From Doryteuthis pealeii (Eukaryota; Mollusca; Cephalopoda; Myopsida; Loliginidae): a DNA stretch of 64,000 nucleotides. Below the pieces are notes generated by a model. The model was not told where the DNA came from, made no database searches, and saw nothing but the letters and a program-made list of their open reading frames with translations. The translations under genes were made by a program, and so were the position numbers. Positions 1 through 14,445 of the stretch are shown piece by piece. The DNA lies in NCBI GenBank assembly GCA_023376005.1, contig CM042157.1:92502249-92566248 (forward strand), read 5' to 3'. Numbering within the stretch: position 1 is the stretch's first letter; each line of letters starts with the position of its first letter.

Positions 1-285
1 TGGCATAAAAGCATTAAAAACAAAACAAAAAAAAAACTAAATAAAAATAGAAAATAAACCATTGTTCAAATCCTGTTAGGAAATAGATGACTCTACAAAG
101 ACCCCCCCACACACATATACAAACACATATTCACAAATTAAAGAAAGAAATAAACTGAAGTTTCATGAAAATATGTTCATTTTTCAAGGCCATTTTAGCT
201 GTATTATTGAAATGGGAAAAAAAACCCTACAATCACATGTCCATTTTAAAATGTTTTCATGTATTTTGGTGAAAAAGTCTTCTTT

Positions 286-291
286 TTTATT
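286..291 (-). terminator. Putative poly(A) signal of PRPF3
   Basis: AATAAA on the minus strand about 200 nt after the stop codon. It is the nearest canonical hexamer, so the 3' UTR would run from 488 to roughly 265-275. No transcript evidence; a more distal site cannot be excluded. Confidence 0.5.
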
Positions 292-488
292 TTGCACGGC
301 AAGGTTCATTTTCTCCCTCAACTGATTCTGGAAAGCAAGGAGAAGATTAAAATGATCCCTACTTTTCCTGTAACTGGATCTAAGTGACAGGAATAGGGAC
401 TCCCTTGCTGCTGCTGCTGCTGCCTTCTGATTTTCAGCTTACTATCACAACATATGGCAAGTGATGTGGGAACTGTAGTACAAAAAGG

Positions 489-644
489 TCATAAATCCTC
501 TCCAGCCGCTTCTAATACGTTACTACTATAGGCCAAATCCCAATAATATTCTACTCCATATTTACGAAACTGCTCTCGTGCAAAACTCTCGGTAGGACAC
601 GCTTTGAACTTCAAATCACCAAATGCACGTGTCTTGGTGGTACC
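489..644 (-). CDS. PRPF3: PRPF3 terminal coding exon 19
   Basis: Residues 605-655 and TGA (491-489). It encodes [19 protein letters not shown] and [15 protein letters not shown], the C-terminal end of DUF1115. Acceptor TTTCAG. The protein ends AAGEDL. Confidence 0.95.
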   Translation of the reverse strand, partial: GTTKTRAFGDLKFKACPTESFAREQFRKYGVEYYWDLAYSSNVLEAAGEDL

Positions 645-3600
645 CTGAAAGAAGAAAAAGAAAATGCTTAGTGTTATATACCCTACCTATAAACATTAAT
701 GGGTATGTCCCAATCCTCATAAATACGGGAGTATTATGCTGACTGAATGCAAAGTGAGAAAACAGCACAGCTAACACAATTTTCAGAAACATTTTTTCCC
801 CCCCTTCAGAGTTGCTGAAGCATTGAACAAACTACCTGCATCAGTTGTTAACACTGCACCCTTCAAAACCTCCATGCTTCCTGTAATTCGAGAACACTAT
901 ATCTGATATATCCCCCCCCCCCACACATATCATGACTCATACACTGTTCATTTTCCTGACATTAGCACTATTGAAGTCAGTAAGTCTACTGTTGGTTTGA
1001 ATAACAGCAGCTAACTAAGTACAACTGAAGCAGTATCCAAGACAGTTGGTATTTATAGAAATCAAGAATGATCCATTCATGAATTTGGGTGATTTGGGTC
1101 ATTCCATTCCTTGAGTTCTGCTTGACTGCTTGATTTGAATGACATTGTGGAGTCTTATAAATACCTTGTCATTCTGCAGTAGACTTTGTGACTATTCAGG
1201 TTTGTATTTAAGTTACAGCCGTTTGTTGCCTTGTCTTCCCAGTTTGACGGTAATTGGAACTTTAATTATTCTTCAAGCACATTATTCTATGTACTATAGA
1301 TGCACTTTAATGAGTTGTAGTACACCTGAGCATTGTAGGCAATAATTTCTTTATTATATTATTATTTGAAAATAGTTTTCAAGGTTAGAAGTGTAGTAAG
1401 TGCAACCTGAAGCCAAACTTTTTAGACCTTATTTTTCTGATGCAGGTATCATTGGGGAATGAGAAAGTTTTGATAATAGGCTAGGCTTTGGCCTGTTCAC
1501 CAAAACTTTGGTTACACTGGATAATCTCTATTTCTGGCATTGGGTCACATCTCAGCTAAGCTTAATAAATTAATATTATTCAAATTATAAGTAGATCATA
1601 TCATTTACATAAAGAAAAAAAATCAGTTGAATAGAAAAATGTTTACCTCCCACACAAGTGAACATTTGTTGGTCTTTGTTGCTTCTTCTTCAGAGTCACT
1701 GTCATCTACAAAGAAAAAATATCAGTTTAAAAAGTAGATAAGAAAAAAAAACCCATCTTAACTCTTTATCTACCAGAGTGCCCCAAACGTTTACATCCAT
1801 AAGCAAATGATCATTCAGGAAATCCAACTTCATGTCCGTTCGGTCTAAACCATTTTTTATAAGAGCTGATGATCTCAGTGTTTTTGGGCAGTCCAGCATT
1901 TTGATCATCGGGTGGTTTGGGCACTCTGGTAGATAAAGGGTTAATATAAATAAAAAGTCTTAAAATTTTATAAGTAGAAAACTTGGGCATCTCGTTGTGG
2001 TGTAATGGTTAACAAGCTAGTCTTGCAGACTAATTACTACTGAGTAGTGAGTTTATGGTAGGTGTGGCACTCTACCTCAGATGCTAAAAAAACCCAAAAA
2101 ACAACAAAACAATCTCTTTGGTCTAGTGCTAGTAAAAAGGTGATAGACTCCCTCACTGTCTGGCTGATACAGACTTTAGGTCACCCCGATGAGCGAGTTT
2201 GATATTCAAGCCCCCCCCCCTACTTTCAACCTTGTACCAAATTTAATCTATTAAGTTAATTATTTTTTAAAGGGCAGTTTGTATGGCGTAATGTTTGATG
2301 AGCTTTATCACACTATTACTAGTGAGTTTGATTCATACTGGGTGCTCTATAATTCTGGCCTTGTGCCACAAGCTGTTCATAGTTAATAACTATGAGTAGA
2401 AAACTTTTGACAGATTTAAATACTGCTGTAGGATAAAAATACTAAATTGATACTAAATTCTGTTCTAGCAATATCAAAAAAAAAAAAAAAAAAAAGTATG
2501 TTAATGAACTTGACTAATTATTGGAATATTTTGCTATATATATAAGGTGTGCTGGGGCCCACACTTAAATTTATAAACTCTTTGTGGCCGAATGATTCAA
2601 CCAGCCAATCAACACACTCGAATACGTGGTTGGTTAACTATTTAATTGCCAATCTTGAAAGGCATTCAGTTGCTTGTATTTAACATGGACAAATGAATCA
2701 ACAACACAAGGATTCTGCCTAGCACTAATGAACACAAGGATTCTGCCTAACACTAAGGAACACAAGGGATCTCCACTGTAAAGTGTTTTTCACCTGCAGC
2801 CTAAAAATGGCCACAAGAATTTTTTAACAATAATTCATTGTTATTCTTTTTTCTTTTTTATTTACTTATTCTGTTATTTTAGATAACTCCCAAAAGTACT
2901 TTAAAAATTCATGGTATTCAATATATAAAAATATTCCCCCCTAAAAGATTATGTTCTATTACAGAGAGAAATAGCAATATTTGAAATAAAATAAATGTAT
3001 TAAACTTAGTCTGTTTATTAATAAATTTGGACAAAAAGCCCCCCATTTTTTTTTGTATATTTTAGTCAATGTACTTTTTAAACATTTCTAGTAAGATTGC
3101 TACTTATCAGATAATATTTAAATACTCAGGGTTCCCACTCATTTTAGGAAATCATTTTCCAGGACAGCACTTGTTCACAGCAATTCCATAATTTAATCGA
3201 TATTAATCTAGTATCGACACATTTAGACACTTTTATTGTTACTTTTTTATGTTGCAGGGTTAATGAATTATCTTGGGTTTATTATAGATTATGCCTACAT
3301 CTATCAATTAATGACACAGGGTGTCCACAAAGTCCATATACACTTTAAAGTTATAAATTATTTTAAGCGCACTCTGACTTTATAGACACCCTGTACAATA
3401 AAATTGTCTGGCCTCCTGTTTTTGCTTAGCCATGATCAATATTAATGGGTTATTTTTTCATTAGCAAATCAATTTTAAACCCTCACCCAATATTTTAAAT
3501 AGATGTTTTTTTTTTTGAATTAGTACAAATTTCAGATATTTACTGTGGCTATGTTTCTCGCTTTTTTACTTGAAAATTGAAAAAGTTAAAAAAATTTATT

Positions 3601-6600
3601 TTTTAAGAAATAGTTAAAACTGAAAGCATTTTCATAAATTTATATACATGCCCCCTCCCTCGGGATTTGAATATGCTGATTGTATCCTTTGCAGAGGGGT
3701 TAGACCTCCCAAAAAGGGGGTGTCCTGAGTATGTCATTAAACTACATCTAATGGTGAGGCTCCAGTTCTGGAGATCTAGACTGTGTAGTACCCCTCATTG
3801 CCATTACTCCCAAATCCTCTCTGACCTGGTAGTACCTGTTAGGGTTCTATCTATGGGTCAAAAAGATGTTTAAAAATTATTCCTATTTGATAGGACCAAG
3901 TTGCAAAGAAGACCTTCTTAAGATACAACTACACAAGGAATGTGAATATGAACGTACAATGAATGTGATTCCCTAACCTCTAGGCATAAAATAACCCTAG
4001 ACAGTTTTGTGTCATACCCAATTTATATTTAAATTTCTTTTAGGGAAAATCAATGGTGTCTATTATTGGTTGGTTGGTTTTGTTTTACGTCATATCAACC
4101 GTTTTTGGGTCATTTAATGCTGAATCAAGTCATTTTGATATTCAGTTTACTTACAGTACCTGCTACTGCTTAAATGGTCACCCATCTAAGTATTGAACAG
4201 GCTCATCACTGCTTAACTTCGGTGATTAAGCAGGAACCGGTGCTTTCAACATGATTTGTTCATAAGCAATAGGGTCTGTGAATCTGTCAGTCAATCAATA
4301 TCAATAATGAAGTCTCCATTTTATCTGAAGAAATGGTGGGGGGTGGTGAAATCAACATGAAAGAAGAGATTAAAGTGCTGAGAGGGGGGGGGCATGCAGA
4401 ACCCACCCTCCCATTAGCACTATTTGATTAGTACATTTGAACTCTAGTTTTATGGAAAGCCCGAGACAAACTACCAGCTGGCCAAGTTGCAATGTCTTCA
4501 CGTAGATGCACCAGTTTGTTTAAGAATTGTCTCCCCTTAACTGTTTATCTTCTATGACTGATCTACAAGGCAGCAGGACTTCAGCACCTGGTTTGGAATT
4601 CAGAATTTTCCTTCTCTTAGATTGGTTGCCCTCACCGAAAAGTTAGACAAACCAGTCTGCTGTACTATTTTTACCAAGAGCTTGATTAAGAAGAGATGGA
4701 TTCATGCCTTTCTCATCGGCACAGTGGGAAATGAATGCAAACGATTTTGGATTGAATATTGGGTTATTCCTATAAGTCTAACATGATCAAAGGGGAACCA
4801 CTCTTGACTGATAAATTATTTATTTATTTTCCCATTAAACTAACCCTAAACCCTAACCCTAACCCCGTCTTCTTTTTTTCCTAGTAGATCAATAAATAAA
4901 TAATTTATCAGTCAAGAATGGTCCCCCTTTGATCATGTTAGACTTATAGGAATTAACCAAATGCTGAACTGGGCTTGCTGCATACACCTTTATGCCATAC
5001 TGGGAGCAGCTACCCAGCGTTGCCTGGGTAGAATGGGGGGAAAAAAAAAATCTCTCTTACATGCATGTACACTACGGACATATCTTCACACACACACTTT
5101 ATGTGCTTCTTTTGTATCTCATGTCATTCTTGTATTCATTCTATTAAGTTTGCTCAGGCAATAAATTGGATTGTTCTTGCATTTATTCTGTACAAGTAAA
5201 CAATATTCAACCACCACACAATTCCTCTACACAAGCAAGAAGAAGAAAAAAAAGAAAAAGAAAGTTATACCCTCTTTTGTGTGTTGCTGGGCTTCTGACC
5301 ATTTTATCCGATTTAACATCAACCTTTTGAATTTCCTTTGTTGTTTTGGACCTAAAATCAAAAAGGAAACAATAAGGGTTAACAATGACAACAATCAAGA
5401 TTAGATGCAACAAGAAATATCATTTACTTTTCTGCTTAAATAATTAGTTCATACTAGCTAAAGTACCTGTATATGCAGTGTAAGAGGTCAAGACTTGGAT
5501 AACCATTGGTTATTTTACAATGAGGAAATTAGTCTGAATTTAATCAACATACTAAGATGAGTCAAAAGTTTTGCAATATTTTGGGCATTATGAGAAAATA
5601 AGAGTGCGAGTCAAAAGTTTTGCAATATTTTGGCATTATGAGAAAATATGAGTGCGAGTCAAAAGTTTTGCAATATTTTGGTACATACTAGTTTGCAGTA
5701 TGTATATCACGTGACTTGTAGTTCAAGCCATGGGAAGTACTTGTTGTGGTTGGTAGTACCATGGTAGTAGTTGGTGTGCATTGCTTCACTAGGTGTGTAA
5801 TTTAAAAGCCACACAATGAATGTGTAATGTTGTCTAATTCAGGAAGTTATGCTTCACATGTTCAAACTGGTCCATAACGCCGTGGTAGAAAGCAAAAACA
5901 TTTATTGTGTGAAAAGTGAAAGTGAAAGTGCAGTTGATTACAGTAAAGTAACCAGATGGTTCAAGAAATTTTACTCAAGTTGCAAGAACTTAGATGAACA
6001 GGCAAAGTTAGGAGGCCTAAAACTGTAGATTCCAAGGACATGCTCAAGTCATAGAGTTAAATCCAGCAAGTAGCACCTGTAGAGTATCAGGCGAGTTCAG
6101 CATCTCACAATCCACAACTTTGGCAAAATCATCAGGATCTCTTTTGTCGACAGGTGATTTTTAACTCCTTACCTACCAGGTGAACAAGTATCAAATGTAT
6201 CCCAGCAAGAAGGTATGTATTTACGAGGGTGAATCAAAAAGTAATGCCATTTTCTTTATTTCAAAAGGAAAAACAAACCCTGAAGTCTACATTTAGACCC
6301 TAACAAGGCCAGAGCAAGAATCTGCTGAGTAAGACCCAATTTGCAAATCAACAATGTATTCCTTCTGCATGACAATGCTCAACCACACTCAAGCATTAGA
6401 CAAGAGAGAAAATAACCTAATTCCCGTGGACAACTTTACTGCATCTTCCATACTCAGTAGATTTAGCGCCTTCAGACTATCATCTCTTCGGTCCTATGAA
6501 AGAGGGTTTGAGAGGCAAACATTATTCCAGTGACGAGAAAGTGAAATCTGTAGTGAAGAAGTAGCTCAAAGAACAGTCAACAAATTTTACGGGGCAGGGA

Positions 6601-8475
6601 TACATGCTCTCATTCGAAGGTGGAACATTGCTATTGAGAGAAACGGTGACTATGTGGAGAAATAGGGATGTGGTCCACAGAGAACCAGCTTCATTTTAAT
6701 GTATGATACATGTTCCTGTGTTGGTAATTATACCTGTAGGCATTACTTTTTGACACTACCACAGAGGACCAGCTTCATTTTGATGTATGATACATGTTCC
6801 TGTGTTGGTAATTATACCTGTCCTAAAAAAATGGCATTACTTTTGACTTACTCTCATATTTACCAAAGGCCATAGACAGGATGTGACACAAGTCAATTTT
6901 TAAGTAGAGTAAAGATTACATTACCAAAATATTGCAAAACTTTTGATTCAACCAAGTACAATGATTACAACAAATTTGTCTAAATAAATAAATTCTTACC
7001 TCCTTCAACAACTACAACATTACAGTCTTTAAACAAGACAACAAGACCAGTCATAAACAGCTGTTTAGCATTTGTCTCTATCTTGAATTTTCTGGCAGGA
7101 TTGTTTAAATCTCGTATCCTGAAGAAAGAAAAAAAAGAATAGACAATTTAGATAAGTAATATATAAAGTCATTTTTATAACATTTTATCACCATAAAATA
7201 TTCTGATCAAATTGTGGTAAAGCGCAGATAATATACCAGTTTTTGCTGTTCTCTTTTGTTGACAGGTGATTTTTAACTCCTTACCTACCAGGTGCACAGG
7301 TATCAAATGTATCCCACAAGAAGGTACATATTTACCCAATCTACCTGCCACGGGCAATATGTGACATAATGTCAATTTTTATAAGTTTAGGTGAAAATGT
7401 GATAAGTTTCCTCTTTTTATTATCATTTATAAAACATAGGCACACAAAACCCATGTATTTATATAGCAATGTGACTTTTTCAGTTTCTTTCTTTGTAACA
7501 TCTAGTAGGTAAGATTACAGTATCTATGTATCATTCCAGTGCTTCTCAAAACCAGTAGTGTAAATAAATATAAATTATAATTTTTAAAAAAAAAAAAAAT
7601 CATATATATATTTAAAGGTTTGATTTTTCTTGTCTAATTTTGAGGAAGCATCAAATTTTATACTTTTCAAAATCATAACCGTTTTCATCTACATATTTTA
7701 TAGATTTAGAAATAACTGGGATTTTCACATATACGCATACTACACTTTGATCTTAGACAAAATCTTAATAAGTATTTAGTCATAATAAAAAAATTAGCCT
7801 CTGTAATTGCGGAGGCATGGAATAAGCTTCCCGAGTCTGTTGTAGGCTGCCGAAACACTGAATCTTTCAAAGCCTCCATGCTTCCTGTAATCCGCCGACA
7901 CTATACCTGATGACCCTCTCCTCACACATATGCACACACATATTATATATATTTACACTCTGCATTTGAACTTGTAACTTTCAAGTTCAACCCACAGGGA
8001 TGAAAAGCAAACTTCACCCATTTCCATTCCATACTAAAACATAATACCCTAAGATTCTGTCAATGAAAAATAGTTTAAAATTCCTCAGGTGTTAATGTTA
8101 ATTACTAAAAGTGAACAGCTTACCTGAATACTGAAATATCTACACCTAAACTGGTGTCCTCTTTGATTTTCCGCATCTTTTTGTCTCGTCTTTGTTCAGC
8201 AGTTAATTTACGAGCAGCATTTGCTTCTTCATGGGCCCTGAAATTGTAAACAAAACAGTTTTATTAATAAATCAGTAGGAATGGATACATGAATATATTT
8301 TTTTAAAGTATATTGAGGTAGATATTTATAGATGTAAAAGATCATAATACCAAATTCCATTAACATAAAATTTTTCTGAAAATTTTTTTAATATCAAGGT
8401 GCTACATTTTTTCTTGAACCTAAAATGTATTCGTCCAGCATCCTTGCAAGGTAATTAAGATGAAAAAGAATGTCA

Positions 8476-8516
<41 letters not shown>

Positions 8517-8562
8517 AGAAAAGTAGACAAACATGGGATGTTATGGAAACTGGATGTTTCCA

Positions 8563-8598
<36 letters not shown>

Positions 8599-11500
8599 AA
8601 GTATTTTTCGTCTTAGAAATATGTACAGGTTTGGTTTGGTTTGGTTGGGTTTTACGGCATGTCAACCCCTTGGGTTATTTTATGCCAAATACTCCTATTG
8701 GAAAAAAAAAAAGTTTAATGCTAACAAAGTTTTGAAATAATTTCATTTTTAATGGATAATACAATTTTGTTTAAAAACTCATGTTTTCTATTTAACCCAT
8801 AGATGGGACCCTAACAGGTACTACCACTCCGGGTCAGAGTGGACCGAAATATGTACAATTTACTCTTTAAATTTAACTGTCAAGGTAATAAAATGTTAAA
8901 GCATACCAGAAATTGTTAATAAAATTGAACCTCTTTTTTGTATTCATGTTGTTTAGGCCTATCTACACTTGAGCATTTGTCAAGTTGTTGTGGACTAGCC
9001 TAGCTTACCTTTCGTAGAGAGTAAATGAGCTGGTCCAAGACTATTTGTACAATGCTGTTTTAGAACATCGGGGTGATTACTGAGACTGTGAAGATTATGG
9101 AACCATTATGCGAACCGTCTACCTCAATGTTTTAGCACTCTGTTGTCAATTACTCTATGTCTGGCACAAACTGAATTTGGATGTTCTGAATATTGTATAA
9201 TCCAGTATGCAACAAGTATATAACTCAACTGAAGCATGGATAGAGAAACTGTTCCCCCTTTTTTATCAACCAAAAAGTTAACATTAAGAATAAAAAAAAC
9301 AGGCTCAATTGTCTAAACAATTTCTGGTATACACTACTGCCCATATATAAGTACAACCCTAACAATTTGTTTTTATGAAAAGTTAATTTCTTTTTAAACA
9401 AAAGATACCAGAATTTTATATTTCCTTATTTTGGTGGAACATTATACAATCAAAATGAATATCATTAGGTATTATTTATTAACAAAAAAGTAACGAAGCC
9501 CAAAATAAATACTACTCTTATTTTATATATATATTTACCAACCCCTCCGCACGAGCAGGATGTGACACAAGGTCAATTTCTTAAGCGGAGTTCAACAGGT
9601 TTGAATTCAGAGTTTTCCTTCTCCTAGACTGGTTGCCTAACCAAGGTTAAAGAGCCCAGTCTGCCCTATTTATCCATAGCTGGAAGAAGAGTAGGATTCA
9701 TACCTTTCCCAAGGGTATTAGTGCAAAGTGAAATGCAATGACCACATCCAGGATTTGAACTCGGGGCGACGAGTCCATTTCCCATGACTTTAACCATTAC
9801 ACCATGTGCTTCCTCTTATTTTATATATGTCATAAGATACATCTTTTGAATGCGTACAGGTGGATGTCAGTGATGCACTTCATCGCCGATTACAGGTTCT
9901 TGTGCATCATATCACCTCCAATAGCAACCCTAACTAGAATCCGGCATCTTCAAGTTGCCATCCTGCAAGCTACATGCTACTAGTCTTGACATTTTTGCTA
10001 CAAATAAAACTATAAAAATTCAACCTCTTAAATCGAGAAACCACAGTCAGTGTGAGCCAATGAAAAAGCCCCCCCCCAACTACTATTCATTTATTTATGC
10101 AAATTTACTTTGTGGTTACAGGTTTTGCAATTTTATTTTTAGTTATCAACAATATACCAAGAAGCATTTTTACACAATTAGTCAATAATTCATATTAAAT
10201 AACATTAAAAAGCACAAAATTAAAAGAGAAGTTGTCTTTTTTTTTTACCTGACAAGTTTTACTGAAAAAAGAAAGAAAGAAAAAAAAAAGAAGTTTACTG
10301 AATTAAAACTATTTACCTTTGCCTTTTAACCATTTGTGCCCTCACATGAGCTTCAACTTTAGTTGGATCTTGAACTGCTTCTGTTCCAAGCACTCGCATC
10401 AAGTTGGCCATTCTCACTACAAATAAATCATAAAAGTTTAGCATAACAAGAAAATTGATACATAATACAGTTTCTTTTGCCAACATTTTCATTGGGGTTT
10501 ATTAAGAATATGAAGAAGACATTTAATTATCTGAAGATTTTCTCATATACTAATGACTATTTTTGAAGTTTTTAATAAAGATTTAGAGATTTTGATTATA
10601 TAAGGAAAAATTCAAGAAACTTCATTTAGGTAAAAATAAAATTCAACTGTTTGATCCAACCAAATGCCTATCAAAATTTGAATTTGAATTTTAGTTCTGC
10701 ACTTAAATTTAAATTTTTATAGATGTGCACTGAAAAACTAATTTCAATATTTACATTTTCAAAATGCTTTTTAGTACAACAAAAAATAAAGACATGTGCA
10801 GATATTGATTTGAGGAAAAGTTATCTTGAAATATTTTTCATTTTTTCCACTCTTTTAAAAAAAGTTAATCTATGAGGTGAGTAAAATATTTTGGTAATGT
10901 GAGACACAATTTAGTAACTTCAGATGCTTTTGCTGAGTCATGAAGGTGACAAACCACACTGGACTGTCAGATGCTGAGCTTGCCTGATACTCTCTGAGTG
11001 CTACTCGCAGGATTTACCTCTATAGCTTAGAGCATGACCTTGGAATCCACAGTTTTAGGCCTACCTGACATAGCCTCCATTGAGATTTTTGCAACCCAAG
11101 TGAAATTTCTTGAACCATTTGGTAAGTGGTTTTCATCTTTTGCACAACAGGTTTTAGTTGCTTCCACAACGTTATGGCCCAGTTCCAACTTGTAAATCAT
11201 AAGTTCCCGAATAAGATTATGTAGCAAATTCATCTGTGTAGCTTTCGAATCACATATCAGAGTTGCCGAGGCATGGAATAACCTGCCTGCGTCCGTTGTG
11301 GGCTGCCGAAACACTGCATCTTTCAAAGCCTCCATGCTTCCTGTAGTCCACCAACACTATACCTGATACCCCTCTCCACACACATATGCACGCACGTGCA
11401 CACATAAATGTATATTATTAATGTACGCTGTTCATGTTCCTGACACTAATACATTATTCTGTACTAGATATGATACTTTGATGAGTTGTGGTGCACCTGA

Positions 11501-13399
11501 GCACTGTATACAATAAATTTCATTATTATATGGAATGAAGCAATGTACAACATGTCAGCACACTAACTACCATGATACTGTAACAAGAATGAAAGTGAAC
11601 TCTGTGTGTGAGTGTGTGTGTGGGGTCCACAGTCAAGTCCGACGCATATGCTCTCCCAACTGCCAAAGTCTTCTGTCTGCAACAATCTCTCACAAAAGTA
11701 CTACTCTTTTCTCGACAGCAAGATCCAAATACAGTTTTCTCTTCCACTTGTCTCGACAGCAAAATCCGACTACGGTTGTGTCTCCCCCGGTCTGGGAGGG
11801 CAGGCCCTTAAATACCCAGTAACTGTGTATATCCGGGCTACTCACTCTGAACTGCCCATGCAGAACTTCGACATTCACCAGCACTTCAAATATGCGTCAA
11901 TCCTAACAACGAGACTATTTACATCCAGGTTACTCTGCACTGCCCATGCGGAATTTCAATAGTATTTCAACAACGAGGTGGCGAGTTCAATTTCCGTGGT
12001 CACTCGCCACCCCCACCCGCACAGGCCAAACATATCCATCGTGCTTTGTTTGTGGGGGTTGGGAATCTGCTCGTCCACAGATACTACCATACCCAATGGG
12101 TACCTGCAATAACTTGAACTGATATACAAGCTGCACACTAGCACTTAACATTATAGCAAATATCTTAAAATCTAAGTACAGGTCTACAAATATTATTTTA
12201 TCTCAAAGAAGACAGTGAATTTTTAAAATGTAATAAACAAACCTTTGGGTTCAGGAGGAGGTACAAGTCCAAGTCGTATTTTTTCTTGTAATTCTTTCTG
12301 TGCTTCTGTCTGATTTTGTCGTCGTAACTTTTTACGTTCTTTTTTGGTTAAATAAACAGGAATGGCTATTTCTTTTTCAGGTTCAGCTGATTTAAAGAAG
12401 AAGAATTTAAAAATTAACAGGTGTGTAAAAAAACAGTGATTATTTTGTATGTGTGAATTATAATTGCATGCAGAAAACTATAACCCCCCCGCCCCCCAAA
12501 AAAAATCTAATAAATGGGTAAAATTATTATAGTGGGAAGAATTATAAGTTACTTATTCTCCTTGTGTATAAATGATTAAAATTGATTAAGTATTATTATA
12601 TTTAATACTTATTACAGCACCACAAAAATCTATGCTATAAAAATCTCAATACATTTTTATTAATTAATTAGTTATTATCCATGAAAAAAAAAATCACATA
12701 TATTTGAATTTCTATAAGATTTTTTTTTTTCTTTTTAAAGAAAATAAACTAAATAACATATCTACATATATTTATATAGTAATGTCATTTGATATATAAT
12801 TAATTTGGTTATTTCCTATAAGTAACATCAAAAAGGGGAACCACTCTTGACTGATAAATTATTTATTTATTTTCCCATTAAACTAACTCTTAACCCTAAC
12901 CTATCTTCTTTTTTCCTAGTAGATCAATAAATAAATAATTTCAGTCAAAGTGGTTCCCCTTTTTTATGTTAGACTTATAGGAAATAACCCTTAATTTTTT
13001 ATGATTATTTCTATTCTTGTATCAATTCTATAATTTAAGATGTTTAATATATGTCCACAGTAGTGAGTTGTTATGATTTTAAAAATTCTAAAACAAAAAA
13101 TGGTAACAGTACCCTTAGTCATTGTTGTGGTACCCTCATTTTTAAGGAGTCCATAAAGGCAATTTTTGCCTGCCCCTTTCCTCTGTGTGTGTGTGTAGGT
13201 TAAGGTAGTGTGGACATAAAGTCACCAGCACTTAGTAACTGATAGTTTCTTGCCTATGTGATTTTCAAACCAAGTCAAACTTGGTTCAAAAATCGTATAG
13301 GTGAGAAATTGTTAGTTACCAAGTGGCATTGATGTCATGTCACACTACCCTAACTATAATGATATTGAGCACTGTTTATTTATAGCAAACTATATGACG

Positions 13400-13438
<39 letters not shown>

Positions 13439-13834
13439 CCTGGGATAGTCACCACTTCAGCTTTCACTGGAATGGTGCGCCAAATTGCAGTAGTATTAGG
13501 AGAGTGCTCGATATAAAGAATAGAGCTATTATATAATATAATAAAATAAATATACAAAAAGGTATTACATATCTATTTATTTGATGGCAATAGAAGTCAC
13601 AACCTTAGTTTTCATACATGCAAAATCGCATGCATTCATCAGGAATACAAGGAAAATCGAAAAATTTGAAAGGTTTTTACGGGCATAAAAACCTTTTGAA
13701 TTTTTCTTTTTGATTTTTTTGATTTTCCTTGTATTCGAATCAACATCACCTGATGAATGCATGCGATTTTGCATGTATAAAACCTAAGGTTGTGACTGTT
13801 CCATTGCCATCAAATAAAGATATGTAATATCTTT

Positions 13835-13876
<42 letters not shown>

Positions 13877-14387
13877 TATATAGGGCCGGGTTAGCTTAGT
13901 CGGTAGAGTGTTCGGCTAGAAACCACAAGGTTCCTAGTTCGATACCAACCCTCACCAACTCAGCGTATGAGTAGCACAGGGATCTGTGCGGTAAAGTAAG
14001 GAGCTGATGGTAGGTGTGTGCTCCACCCCAGACGCAAAAACAATCTCCTTGGTCTAGCGCTAGTGAAAAGGGGATAGACTCCCTCGCTGATTGGTTGATA
14101 CCGACTTTAAGCCACCCCGATGACTTTTACTTAATATATATATATTTTTTCAAAACCGTCTCCTTTTTCAAACCTCAAAATTTTTTTAAACATACTGAAT
14201 GACAAGGACTAGCACTCGCTTTTCTCGTTATTCTGTGATAAATAATTTCTTATCACCTTCTACATACCAACAAATGCCCGGAAGATGATCTAATTAATAG
14301 ATCGAAACACTGCAGCGTCGGCCAATAAACTCACCACTTAACCCATTTAAACCTGTGTTTTTTTCATTTTTCTTAATATACTACATA

Positions 14388-14445
<58 letters not shown>

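Noticed and set aside
4150..4250. Functional 5S rRNA gene
   Set aside because: Only part of 5S is present, with many substitutions, followed by a SINE body and tail.
4845..4870. CCCTAA repeats as a possible chromosome end or telomere fusion
   Set aside because: They sit inside a foldback MITE found three times with the same arms; interstitial and mobile.
8420..8735. ORFs of 81 and 91 aa on both strands
   Set aside because: Artefacts of two TA tracts.
11296..11312. GCCGAAACACTGC as a hammerhead GAAAC box
   Set aside because: It is LINE coding sequence (CRNTAS); no CUGANGA at the right distance.
11612..11962. 116-aa ORF as a gene
   Set aside because: Lies wholly inside a solo LTR bounded by GATAC duplications; no homology.
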